From Actinomycetes bacterium (GTDB taxonomy: Bacteria; Actinomycetota; Acidimicrobiia; Acidimicrobiales; Acidimicrobiaceae), in assembly GCA_021805205.1 (NCBI GenBank), contig JAJZFV010000015.1:107190-171189 (forward strand): a DNA stretch of 64,000 nt, read 5' to 3'. Positions 55,272 to 63,729 of the stretch are shown here, piece by piece (within the stretch, counting starts at the first letter, position 1; each line of letters opens with the position of its first letter). The position numbers and the translations under genes were made by a program. The notes under the pieces are model-generated. The model was not told the DNA's origin. It saw only the letters and a program-made list of their open reading frames with translations, and made no database searches.

Positions 55272-56792
55272 CTAACGAGATTGCTCACCTTGCTCCACAT
55301 CAGACCAGAGAAATCCAAGGCCACGTGCACCGCTATCTCGCCGGACAAGCCGGTTCAAAAGCTCTGGTGGAAGCTCTTGATTCAAAAGATCAATATCGTC
55401 TAGCGTAAACTCGCCACGCCTATTGTGGGCATTTTCTACTTCAACTACTCGAGGCTCAGAGCCAAATGACATGACTGTTCTTCTCTCCTGACGCTTCACC
55501 AGTCTCCCCTTTGATGCTTCGTACGGGTCGAGTATTGCAGCTTGCTTTGTAAATCGAGAAGTCTTAGACCAGCCCTTCTTCCTAAAAACAATACGAAAAA
55601 TAGCCTTCCATCCTGAGATGAACCATATGTAGGAGTAGAAAACGTAAAGGTGTGCGTAGTAGAGACCACGGATCACCGAAATTTCAGGTGTTGCCTTCAG
55701 ATAAAGATAGGCGTAGACCGGAGCGAATCCAAAAGAGAAGACGTAGACGAGTATTAAAGGTAGACCATAGTTTGACGTGACTGCGTGGAAATATCTCATC
55801 GGCTCAGCAATGAGGATCAAGATGTTGGCAAAAAGTACTGCGAAGATCGAAAGTGAAAGAAGAAGAACCGTTAATGGACCCGTCAGATTGTATAGTAGGT
55901 CGATCGTCGCTCCGGGAGATAACTTAGCCTTGATGATACGGGGGAAGTGATACCAGCACTGAAGATGCCCCTGGAACCACCGCGTTCTCTGGCGGATTAA
56001 TTTTGAAAAAGAGGTAACTCCCTGCTGCGACACGAAGGTATCTTGACAGAAGGCATTCAACCATCCGCGTTCGATCAACTTCAGACCAAGATCTAAATCT
56101 TCAGTCAGAAGGTTAGACCAAGGAGCTTCTCCTAGGTCTGCCAGTCCACTTAGCCTATTGAACTGCCCATTTCCACCTAATCCAGAGGATCCTATTTGGT
56201 GCCTTGCTCTTTGGAATATCTCAGTAAAGACAAGAAACTCAAAGTCCTGCATCCGCGCCAAGATCGACTTTGCCGAGTTATACATTCGTACACCAATTTG
56301 AACCGCGGCGACCTTTGGATCATCGAAGTAAGGTGCGACCTTGCTAAGTGCGTCACTTTGCAATCTGCCGTCGGCGTCGACGATTACGATCACAACCTTG
56401 TCCGGATCGCTCGCAATTATTTCAGGGGAAGAGGTGATGGCTCGATAAGCGGCATTAAGTGCTTCACCTTTACCCTTCCTTGCCTCCGGAAGTTCTCGCC
56501 TAAGAAGAGAGACTCTTCGGTCAAAGTACCGCGAGACGACTTCAAAGGTATCGTCGTCGGAAGCATCATCGATAACAACAACGCTCTTATTAGAGTATGG
56601 AATCTCTAAGAGTCGGTCGAGGCTCTTACCTATAACTTTGCCTTCATTTAGACATGGCAAAAGGAAGATGAAGTGAATGTCTTCATTGGAACGTTCGACC
56701 TCAGGTAGTGATTTTTTAGTACGTGAAAGTATTACGTACCCGATACCGTAGACCAAAAAGGCAAATATCAAAATTGGAGTTACATAACGCAC
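55272..56792 (-). CDS. Processive family-2 glycosyltransferase (polysaccharide synthase)
   Basis: A 506-residue membrane enzyme of the cellulose-synthase/PgaC/NodC type. One span lies at 1-24, then the catalytic domain: Asp75/76 (VVVIDDASDD), DAD at 139-141, TEDLD at 230-234 and the QxxRW box QRTRW at 268-272. Three to four C-terminal spans follow (about 295-415). A 90-residue hydrophilic tail has no recognisable PilZ domain. It should polymerise a sugar nucleotide and pass the chain across the membrane. UDP-GlcNAc is the likeliest donor by analogy with PgaC, but this is not shown. Confidence 0.87.
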   Translation of the reverse strand: MRYVTPILIFAFLVYGIGYVILSRTKKSLPEVERSNEDIHFIFLLPCLNEGKVIGKSLDRLLEIPYSNKSVVVIDDASDDDTFEVVSRYFDRRVSLLRRELPEARKGKGEALNAAYRAITSSPEIIASDPDKVVIVIVDADGRLQSDALSKVAPYFDDPKVAAVQIGVRMYNSAKSILARMQDFEFLVFTEIFQRARHQIGSSGLGGNGQFNRLSGLADLGEAPWSNLLTEDLDLGLKLIERGWLNAFCQDTFVSQQGVTSFSKLIRQRTRWFQGHLQCWYHFPRIIKAKLSPGATIDLLYNLTGPLTVLLLSLSIFAVLFANILILIAEPMRYFHAVTSNYGLPLILVYVFSFGFAPVYAYLYLKATPEISVIRGLYYAHLYVFYSYIWFISGWKAIFRIVFRKKGWSKTSRFTKQAAILDPYEASKGRLVKRQERRTVMSFGSEPRVVEVENAHNRRGEFTLDDIDLLNQELPPELLNRLVRRDSGARGLGFLWSDVEQGEQSR

Positions 56793-56893
56793 TTCAGCAC
56801 CCTTTTACTGATTTCACTATGTATTTCGACAGCAAATTGCGCCACCTAAATCCTGTAGTAATTCACTCGGACACTTTCGCCACATTATTAAAA

Positions 56894-56936
56894 AAGTGGG
56901 GCGATCAAGTCTTAGCAAGACCTCATCGCCCCACTT
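56894..56936 (-). terminator. Intrinsic terminator after the DUF2334 gene
   Basis: A 12-bp perfect stem, AAGTGGGGCGAT with ATCGCCCCACTT, contains an inner GTCTT/AAGAC stem. On the minus strand it is followed by TTTTTTAATAA. It lies just after the DUF2334 gene and about 100 bases before the glycosyltransferase start, so the two are separate or attenuated transcripts. Confidence 0.88.
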
Positions 56937-56948
56937 AGTTTTGTTGGT

Positions 56949-58778
56949 TTAGAAAGTAGTTGTACTCTGTTGACCCAACAGTGTCGTTGGCGATACAAAG
57001 TTGTAACCGAGAGCCTTGATTCCGCTTACGATTTGTGTCAGAGGGGTAGTTCCATAGCTTGGATCGTAGAAGAAGCTGGCAAAACCGTCGCGAACAACCA
57101 GATTTGCCTTCGCCTCAGCGATAATATCAGCGGGTAGGCGAGGTGGGTGATTGTTGAGCATGACTGGCTCGTAATCGCCTAAATTCTCTGGAATTACGGT
57201 CGTTCCATAAAGGTCATGGACCTCATACGGGAAGAACTGACCAACGAGTTCGTTGTAATTCGGAGCCGCAGGGTTGCTGAGCTGACCGCCAAAGTAAAGA
57301 CGACGATCATAGTTGGCCGTTCCGGTGTTACTTCCGAAGTACTTAGCGAAAACCTGGTAGTCGACTGACGAGGCTGCGTAGTGTGGCGTAACCCAGAACT
57401 TCGGACGGGGAAGATCGACCGACTGAATCTCAGAGAGCCCAGCCGATACCCGGCTAGATGCCCATGAAGCGCTGTCATTAGGAACTGGACCCTCAAAGAT
57501 CACCCAATCGGTATTTTGACATGGAGAAACAAAGTTGTAGGGATAGCTGTTCGTCGTCGAACATTGACCACGGTAGAACTCGAAGTCATCTGCACTTGTT
57601 CCATCATAGGGATTGGCAATATTTGAGTACTGGTGGGTATAACCCTCCATCGCCAAGTTGCCACCTAACCGAATCATCTCCTTTAGCGTCTTTACAAAGG
57701 TAGCCGCCTGAGGTGAGTTGAGCGGGATATTTGTAGGCGTACCATTACTGTAGGTTCCCAGAGGATCAAGCCAGTGAGGAATCAAGTTGATGCTAAAGGG
57801 TACGTGCTGAGAGTGAAGGTATCTAGCAACATCCAGTAGTTGTGTCGTAGAGTCGTTCACATTGACGTCTTCGAGACGAACAAGGGCACGGTGACTTGAG
57901 GCGTTAGGCATCAATGTAGCGTCAATTAGATCTGCCAAAACTAGATAACGATCATTCTCGGCGATATAAGAGAGGGGGTTTTCTCCTACGAAGGTGATGT
58001 TGCTCGATTGAATGGCGTATGGAAATGAGCTATTACCTCCAGCACGAGCTTGGCTCTGACAAGCTACTGCCGTGCCAGTCGAAGAGGTGCAGTTAGCCAT
58101 CGCAAGGATGTTCACCCTCGATGGATTGGTAATGTTGGCACCAATTACCGCCCCAGAGAGAACATTTCGATTGATGGTTTCACCCTTGTAAGAGACAGAG
58201 GTGATGTTGTCGTTATCGAAGTAACTCGTAGATGGATCCCAACCGTACTTATTTTCAAAGGCGGTCGTAGCGGCCGCCGAGGAGTTATCTAGCTCCCATG
58301 CGTTCTCGCCAAGCCAGAGAACAGGAGTCGAAGATGTAGTTACATCCGTAATCATTGCTTGAGGAAGCGGCTCGTTGTAGGTTGAGCCGATGTATATCAC
58401 TAAGTTAAACTTCGAGGCTTCCCCCGCCACATAGTCAGTGGCCGGCTGGGCGACAACCATTCCACCGTGGCTGGCCAAGTTTCCGGCCAGGATGGCATAC
58501 ATTTGCCCTAGATAACCCCAAGGACCAGTGACGTCGTAAAGGACTAAGGTTTTGTTCGGCTCGGATGTAGTGCCCCAAACAGTAGACCCTGGCGCAAGAG
58601 ATTGCAGTGACTTTGCGATCTGCTGGGGATCTGATGAACTTGTTGTGGCCGAGGCTGCCCTAGGCAAGGACGTCAATGCCGTCAGAGTCGCAGTAGATGC
58701 GAGAATTCCAGCCGTCGCAACCCTAACTCCGGTTCCAGCTCCTAGGAGCCTTCCGAATCCCTTCCGTGAAATTCGCAT
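56949..58778 (-). CDS. Secreted DUF2334 (polysaccharide-deacetylase-like) protein
   Basis: A 609-residue exported protein. The N-terminus (MRISRKGFGRLLGAGTGVRVATAGILA) has an arginine-rich start and hydrophobic core ending near AASA. Residues 75-175 form a Rossmann/GATase-like segment. The DUF2334 region (about 290-590) shows ALVRLEDVNVND, VPFSINLIPHW, MEGYTHQYSN, WVTPHYAAS and LNNHPPRLP, the acidic and His positions shared with carbohydrate esterases. It should act outside the membrane, possibly deacetylating the product of the neighbouring synthase. It ends at a strong terminator. Confidence 0.8.
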   Translation of the reverse strand: MRISRKGFGRLLGAGTGVRVATAGILASTATLTALTSLPRAASATTSSSDPQQIAKSLQSLAPGSTVWGTTSEPNKTLVLYDVTGPWGYLGQMYAILAGNLASHGGMVVAQPATDYVAGEASKFNLVIYIGSTYNEPLPQAMITDVTTSSTPVLWLGENAWELDNSSAAATTAFENKYGWDPSTSYFDNDNITSVSYKGETINRNVLSGAVIGANITNPSRVNILAMANCTSSTGTAVACQSQARAGGNSSFPYAIQSSNITFVGENPLSYIAENDRYLVLADLIDATLMPNASSHRALVRLEDVNVNDSTTQLLDVARYLHSQHVPFSINLIPHWLDPLGTYSNGTPTNIPLNSPQAATFVKTLKEMIRLGGNLAMEGYTHQYSNIANPYDGTSADDFEFYRGQCSTTNSYPYNFVSPCQNTDWVIFEGPVPNDSASWASSRVSAGLSEIQSVDLPRPKFWVTPHYAASSVDYQVFAKYFGSNTGTANYDRRLYFGGQLSNPAAPNYNELVGQFFPYEVHDLYGTTVIPENLGDYEPVMLNNHPPRLPADIIAEAKANLVVRDGFASFFYDPSYGTTPLTQIVSGIKALGYNFVSPTTLLGQQSTTTF

Positions 58779-58888
58779 TTTAACTCCAAATTACTTGCGA
58801 TCCAATATGGTTGAATATTACTATTAGTGGTTTGTAAATATCTTATTATGAGGTAAAACTTCATAAAATCTTAGAAAAACAACGATTT
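58779..58888. other. AT-rich spacer with weak hairpin
   Basis: 110 very AT-rich bases between the DUF2334 gene and the small LAFTG protein gene. AGGTAAAA near 58851 can pair with TTTTACCT near 58891, with a loop of about 30 bases. It could serve as a weak terminator for the small gene. Promoter elements for the DUF2334 gene should also lie here. Confidence 0.3.
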
Positions 58889-59095
58889 TTACCTGTTGAA
58901 AACCTTTAGCACAGCACCGAGGACTACTAAACCTGCCACGAGTAGCGAATATCCCCCAAGGGCAAAACCGGTAAAGGCTAGCGCGCTGTGAGAAACTCCT
59001 GTAGTTTGACTTGCTGCAATAGTAGAGATAACGCTGCCTAGAGTTGTTCCAGTAACGCTTCCTAATGTTGTCAATGTAGTGCTTACGCCCGACAT
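58889..59095 (-). CDS. Small protein with LAFTG sorting signal
   Basis: A 68-residue ORF from the ATG at 59095; the frame opens further up at 59200, but that start is less convincing. Residues 1-36 are Ser/Thr/Gly-rich. The C-terminus is LAFTG (39-43), then a hydrophobic stretch LLVAGLVVLGAVL and the charged end KVFNR. This is the form of a sorting signal for class E sortases, which prefer LAxTG, and such a sortase gene lies 3.6 kb upstream. No clear N-terminal signal peptide is visible, which is odd for a sortase substrate. Confidence 0.6.
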   Translation of the reverse strand: MSGVSTTLTTLGSVTGTTLGSVISTIAASQTTGVSHSALAFTGFALGGYSLLVAGLVVLGAVLKVFNR

Positions 59096-59272
59096 CTCAT
59101 TACCATCCTCTCCTACTCTCGACACTAGGCGTCGGAGCAGATGACTCTTAGAAGAATCTAATATGTCCTTAAGTTTATCACTAAAAATGACGATAACCAC
59201 TTTTTGCGGTTTTATTTTGAATTCTGTATTACTTTCGAACCTTCAAACCACTCATAGAGACAAATTCGATAC

Positions 59273-60895
59273 CTATTGACGGTACCAGTTGCGCAAAGCA
59301 GCTATTAGTTGGGGTGAAGAGGCGTACTCCTCAGCAAAGTACCACCAAAAAGGACCAGATGAGACACTGAATGGAAGAGAAAGTAAGAGTCCCATATAGG
59401 TAGTTACCGTTGACGCTTTTGAAGAATCACTTACCGAAGGCGATCCCCACCACCACGATCCAGTGACACCACTACCTCCGTATCCCAGCTCACCGATGTA
59501 AATGCTCTGATTAGGGAAGTAAACCGTATGCAGTGTGGTCATTGCTCTGTAGAAGGAAGCTCCCAATGGGGCCTCCTGTGGATACATAGAAATACCCACC
59601 GACGTAAGCTTCGAAATCTCGGTTGGAGTCAAATTCGTATTGACCCAATTAAAGATGGAGTGCGATGCGTCGTCTTCACCCAATTGCCAATATAACGTCA
59701 AATAAAGGGGGGTCGAAGAGAGACTTGCTGCTTCATCGATTGCATATGCCACCTTGGCTCCAACCTGTGGCCCCAACCAGTTTCCGTTAACTTCGTTACC
59801 AACTTCCCAAACATCAACATGTTGCAAGGTACTCAAAATTTGATCGATCCGACTTTGATAACGCGCATATGAATACGATGCCATGTATTGTGAGTCCATC
59901 AATTCGATCATTACCGAGATGGACATCGAATGTGCGAGATCGATAGCACTTTGATATTGACTAAGTGGAACGCCTGGATCGATCACAATTCGGACCATCG
60001 CTCTCGATGGAAACGTCGACCTTACCGCATTAAGAGTTGAGGAAAGGTTATCAAGCGTATCTATGGTCACAGAGTATCGAAATTGGCTATCTTCAACACC
60101 TCCAATTCGATTCGTTGCAATTGAATTGGCAACATCCAACGAGAGATCGACGGCCTGATTTAGTTGTTGCTGATTTACAGAGGAGCCAAGCGTCGGATCA
60201 ATATCGCTTTGCAGTTGAGTAAATGACTCGCTCTGCGACTGCGAAAGAGGATATGAATTTGCCTTTGCCATCGCAGCAATTTGCACAAGCTGAGATCTAA
60301 TACACAATGCATCGAGATTGAAACTACCACCCCCTGGAAGATCGCATATCAAATTCGAATATCCACGATCACTGGGCCATGCAAAAGATATTGCCGCTGG
60401 AGAGATCGAAAGATCGACTGCAACAGTGGTGGGACCTTGGTAGAAAGGGCCCAGATCCACTACTTGCAAGGTTGATGGATTCAAGGTTGCATCGTCGTAA
60501 CCGTTATTTCCCGTATTATTCGACTCTAAGGAACGAAATTGTCTAAAGGAATAAAGACCTCCCCCACTTTGGTACATCGCAAGGTTGGCAGTACCGGCCC
60601 CAGATGGTGGGAGCAAAGCGATTTGGGGCAAAGTGGAGATCGTCGAAGGGCTCGTCGGAGCGACCCGCGAAGACGATTGAGACGATGTTGGAGCCTCAAC
60701 CGCTTGTGGACTATTTGTCGTTGCCGATGTCGAGGTTGGGTTCGACGGCTCAGTTGCCTTCAATGTCGATAGAGGACCTGGATTCGAAAACTTAGGCGGG
60801 CCACCTCCGCATGATGTTAGAACAAAGGCTGCCGCAAGAAGCAAAGCAAAAAAGGTTGAAACCTTTCGCTGAATTGACTCCTTGTTCCTAGGCAA
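59273..60895 (-). CDS. Lipoprotein with clan GH-A-like glycosidase domain
   Basis: A 540-residue lipoprotein. The lipobox is FVLTSC (Cys29), followed by about 65 residues of Ser/Thr/Pro linker. The catalytic module spans about 270-540. VWEVGNEVNG holds the Asn367-Glu368 pair expected for the acid/base of clan GH-A barrels, and IYIGELGYGG holds Glu469 as the likely nucleophile. The exact GH family is not clear. It may trim or cut the locally made polysaccharide. Next upstream is the wecB-like gene. Confidence 0.7.
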   Translation of the reverse strand: MPRNKESIQRKVSTFFALLLAAAFVLTSCGGGPPKFSNPGPLSTLKATEPSNPTSTSATTNSPQAVEAPTSSQSSSRVAPTSPSTISTLPQIALLPPSGAGTANLAMYQSGGGLYSFRQFRSLESNNTGNNGYDDATLNPSTLQVVDLGPFYQGPTTVAVDLSISPAAISFAWPSDRGYSNLICDLPGGGSFNLDALCIRSQLVQIAAMAKANSYPLSQSQSESFTQLQSDIDPTLGSSVNQQQLNQAVDLSLDVANSIATNRIGGVEDSQFRYSVTIDTLDNLSSTLNAVRSTFPSRAMVRIVIDPGVPLSQYQSAIDLAHSMSISVMIELMDSQYMASYSYARYQSRIDQILSTLQHVDVWEVGNEVNGNWLGPQVGAKVAYAIDEAASLSSTPLYLTLYWQLGEDDASHSIFNWVNTNLTPTEISKLTSVGISMYPQEAPLGASFYRAMTTLHTVYFPNQSIYIGELGYGGSGVTGSWWWGSPSVSDSSKASTVTTYMGLLLSLPFSVSSGPFWWYFAEEYASSPQLIAALRNWYRQ

Positions 60896-60941
60896 TTGCT
60901 CTCAACTCCGACCTTCTATTGACTGAAACTTCGATGGTAAC

Positions 60942-62096
60942 TTATTGGTCACCATAGATAAAGTCGGCTGGTCGATCGCCCGCACCAAAAAGCCACTTTA
61001 TTGCATCGACAGAGCGAGGAGCAGCCTTACCGTCGCCGAATGGATTCGACCGATGCGCTATCGAACTGTAGTAGTCGCTATCATCAAGCAGTCTCGCGAT
61101 CTCTCGAGCGACATTATGCGGATCCGTTCCCACCAGCTTTGCGACTCCGGCGGATATGGCTTCTGGCCTCTCCGTTGTGTCCCTAGCGACTAGCACGGGC
61201 TTTCCTATTGAAGGAGCCTCTTCTTGAATGCCACCACTATCGGTAAGGATAAGTGTCGCACCATTCATCAACCTACAAAAGTCGACGTAAGGTGCTGGCG
61301 AGATAATCTTTACGTTGCGAGCTCCATCTAGGCCACTCCTCATTGCACTTTGAACCAATTCATTCGGGTGCAACGGAAGAACTAGATCGTAATAAGGATA
61401 TCTCTTGGCTATTTCTCCCAGCGCCTTTGATACCTGAGCCATCGGTTCACCCCATGACTCCCTTCGATGCATTGTTACGAGGATGTATCGTCTGCCAGAA
61501 GCAAGTATCGTCGGTACTTCCTCCGTTTCCATCTCATAGTCGCCATTGACAACGTCGAGCAGAGCATCGATAACCGTATTTCCAGTTGTCACGATACTTT
61601 CAACAGGCGTTGCCTCATTTATCAGGTTTTGGGCTGCCAGAGCAGTTGGAGCCAGGTGCAGATCAGCAAGTTGTGAGGTGATTCGACGATTTATCTCTTC
61701 GGGGAAAGGTGAATACGGATTCGAAGTCCTCAAACCCGCCTCCAAGTGGACAACCTTAGTCTTTGCATAAAACGACGCAAGTGCCAACACAAAAGTAGTC
61801 GTGGTATCTCCTTGTACAACTACAACGTCGGGGGAGATCTTTTCGATAGCCGTAGTCGCAAGTTCCATAAGTTTAGAGGTGAGCTCACCGAGCGAGTTTG
61901 TATTACGAATTAGCTCCAATTCGAGGGTTGGCTCGATCGAAAATACGTCTAGCACCTGTCGCAGGATCGAAGTGTGTTGTCCGGTTGTGACCACACTGAC
62001 GTCAAAGAGTGAATCTCGTTGAAGCGACTTTACCATGGGCGCCATCTTGATCGCTTCAGGACGCGTACCGAACCCTACCAATGTCCGAATAGTCAA
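60942..62096 (-). CDS. wecB: UDP-N-acetylglucosamine 2-epimerase (non-hydrolysing)
   Basis: Interconverts UDP-GlcNAc and UDP-ManNAc. It has 384 residues, GT-B fold. Signatures are GTRPEAIKMAPMVK near the N-terminus, VVQGDTTTTFVLALASFYAKTKVVHLEAGLRT and PFPEEINRRITSQLADLHLAPT. The C-terminal half has VTMHRRESWG, LILTDSGGIQEEAPSIGKPVLVARDTTERPEA and GTDP. In this block it suggests that ManNAc or a derivative enters the polymer or a linkage unit. The gene lies 34 bases after the small lipoprotein gene. Confidence 0.95.
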   Translation of the reverse strand: MTIRTLVGFGTRPEAIKMAPMVKSLQRDSLFDVSVVTTGQHTSILRQVLDVFSIEPTLELELIRNTNSLGELTSKLMELATTAIEKISPDVVVVQGDTTTTFVLALASFYAKTKVVHLEAGLRTSNPYSPFPEEINRRITSQLADLHLAPTALAAQNLINEATPVESIVTTGNTVIDALLDVVNGDYEMETEEVPTILASGRRYILVTMHRRESWGEPMAQVSKALGEIAKRYPYYDLVLPLHPNELVQSAMRSGLDGARNVKIISPAPYVDFCRLMNGATLILTDSGGIQEEAPSIGKPVLVARDTTERPEAISAGVAKLVGTDPHNVAREIARLLDDSDYYSSIAHRSNPFGDGKAAPRSVDAIKWLFGAGDRPADFIYGDQ

Positions 62097-62130
62097 TGAA
62101 CTCCCCTAAACGTACTGTAAATTCCAATTT

Positions 62131-62661
62131 TCAACATCCACTCGGAACGTTATCGACGCCGAAGAGTATCGACTTAACATTCCCAGTAGAGTCCAGAATG
62201 AATGCAGCATATGGATCATGTCCTAGAAATTTAGAAAATTTTTCGACTGTGCACAGGGCACCTTTTTTAGTTGCAACCACGACCGTCGATGGTGGCATAA
62301 AATCCCTTGCTAGTGCCGAAGCCAACTTCAAGGGAATCGAGGGTGTGAGAGCAAAGGTAAAACCGAGAACAACACCATCTTGAATATTCAATGCCGAGTA
62401 GGTATCTCGCCCATCTGAAAGTCTGGGCCAGTATCCATTCGGGTTATTGGGATCCAAGGTATGGGATAGGTTCCAACTTTGAATTGTGGCGCCAAAATTC
62501 GAAAGCTTAACATTGGGTAGGGTGGTCGACGTGGTGACCGCTGTAGAAGAGACAGAGGAGGCAACGGTCGAGCTCGACGAAAAGCCACAAGCGGCGAGAA
62601 CGGCAGCCGAAATCCAGAGAAATAAAAGTTGGGATGCAGAACTCTTGCGAAAACACTCCAT
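62131..62661 (-). CDS. Hypothetical lipoprotein
   Basis: A 176-residue protein of unknown family. The signal is LLFLWISAAVLAAC with the lipobox VLAAC (Cys25), followed by a Ser/Thr-rich linker to about residue 50. The small C-terminal domain contains WPRLSDGRDTYSALNI and FLGHDPYAAFILD with two more cysteines (CTVEKF and the last residue), which could pair. Its ATG overlaps the sortase stop by one base, so the two are co-transcribed. Confidence 0.7.
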   Translation of the reverse strand: MECFRKSSASQLLFLWISAAVLAACGFSSSSTVASSVSSTAVTTSTTLPNVKLSNFGATIQSWNLSHTLDPNNPNGYWPRLSDGRDTYSALNIQDGVVLGFTFALTPSIPLKLASALARDFMPPSTVVVATKKGALCTVEKFSKFLGHDPYAAFILDSTGNVKSILFGVDNVPSGC

Positions 62662-63551
62662 CAGAAACTACCTGGCAAAAATCGCCCGCCGAAGAAGAAG
62701 GCCACTAACCACAATAAGTACGAAATCGACAAAAGGGTAGAGAAGAAGAAGTAGCGACGCCTCTTTGTAAAAAGCGAAATTGCAATCATCGACAACAACA
62801 CGGCAGGAACCAACGCAAGTAGTGCTCCAACGATACTACGGCCACTTATAGATGACGAGGTGGCTACGGTTGTGCGTCTCGAGGTAACTACAGCAGACTT
62901 CGAATATACGCTACCACTTAACTTCGCAGTAACCACCAAGCGAGTAGTGGCTGAAAATCGAGGATTGCAAGTAGTTAGAGTCAGCGTTGGTTCGGCCGTT
63001 GTAGCCAAAACACTGGTATTCGACGGCGATACAACAGTCGAACCGGTAACTAAGTAAGTGAATTGTCCGGCATGCGTGGTCAAGATCACCTTATCGCCCG
63101 GAGAGAGTTTATCTAAGTTGTAAAAAGGAGCGCCATAGGTCGTTCGATGACCCGCGATTGATACATTGCCGCTTTGCCCAGGTAACGCCGTTCCAAGATA
63201 ATGGCCCGGCCCCTCGATTAAATCAGCCTCGGAGGTTCCTTGAACGAAGGCCATGCTTAACCCGATCTTCGGTATTGCAATTGAGCCGATCACAGAACCT
63301 TCGGATATGGCCCCATAAGTGCCGGACGCTACTTGACGTTCAAAAGTCGAAAGAAGAGACCTTTGGGTAATCGAGGTGAGAAGGTTGGTTCCCCAAAGCA
63401 TAAAAACGATAAAAAGCACCACTACTGTTGATAAGTAGAGCAGATAACTTGAAAGTAGCGCTACGCCGTCACTCTTTCGGCGTCGTATCTTAACCATGTC
63501 GCGCGCCGTAATTTCAAGTTGACTCACTTGATCTTTAACCATTTCCCACAA
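62661..63551 (-). CDS. Class E sortase
   Basis: Cysteine transpeptidase that joins LAxTG proteins to the cell wall. It has 296 residues in the frame listed (TTG at 63551; the ATG at 63542 is also possible). It is anchored by an N-terminal span (about 34-58). The catalytic triad is His135 (SIAGHRTTYGAPF), Cys195 (LTLTTCNPRFS) and Arg204 (ATTRLVV). ISEGSVIGSIAIPKIGL and EGPGHYLGTALPGQSGNVSIAGHR are family signatures. A C-terminal pair of spans (about 230-295) is typical of class E enzymes. The LAFTG protein at 58889-59095 is the obvious local substrate. Confidence 0.92.
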   Translation of the reverse strand: MWEMVKDQVSQLEITARDMVKIRRRKSDGVALLSSYLLYLSTVVVLFIVFMLWGTNLLTSITQRSLLSTFERQVASGTYGAISEGSVIGSIAIPKIGLSMAFVQGTSEADLIEGPGHYLGTALPGQSGNVSIAGHRTTYGAPFYNLDKLSPGDKVILTTHAGQFTYLVTGSTVVSPSNTSVLATTAEPTLTLTTCNPRFSATTRLVVTAKLSGSVYSKSAVVTSRRTTVATSSSISGRSIVGALLALVPAVLLSMIAISLFTKRRRYFFFSTLLSISYLLWLVAFFFGGRFLPGSF

Positions 63552-63729
63552 CTATCTCAAAGATCACAAATAACACCGCCCTATATTTCGGCAGAAATAG
63601 AGGTCGCCATAAAATTTCTGTTCCCACAATCGAACGAGCCCAACAATAATGTAAACAATACTCGCATAGATTGATATTGATCGAAACAGCTTCGAGTCTC
63701 TGCCACCGCGCACAAGGGAGCTATAGAAC
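63552..63729. promoter_or_regulatory. Divergent interval, sortase operon and right-edge gene
   Basis: 178 bases between the sortase start (minus) and a plus-strand gene. It should hold both promoters. Small minus-strand frames here (63564-63776 and 63742-63927) run through the start of the plus-strand gene and lack product similarity. Confidence 0.35.

Noticed and set aside
53192..55348. Long N-terminal form of the lipoprotein starting at 55348
   Set aside because: It would put 34 extra residues before the signal sequence and overlap the synthase gene by 77 bases; the signal with its lipobox fits a start near 55246.
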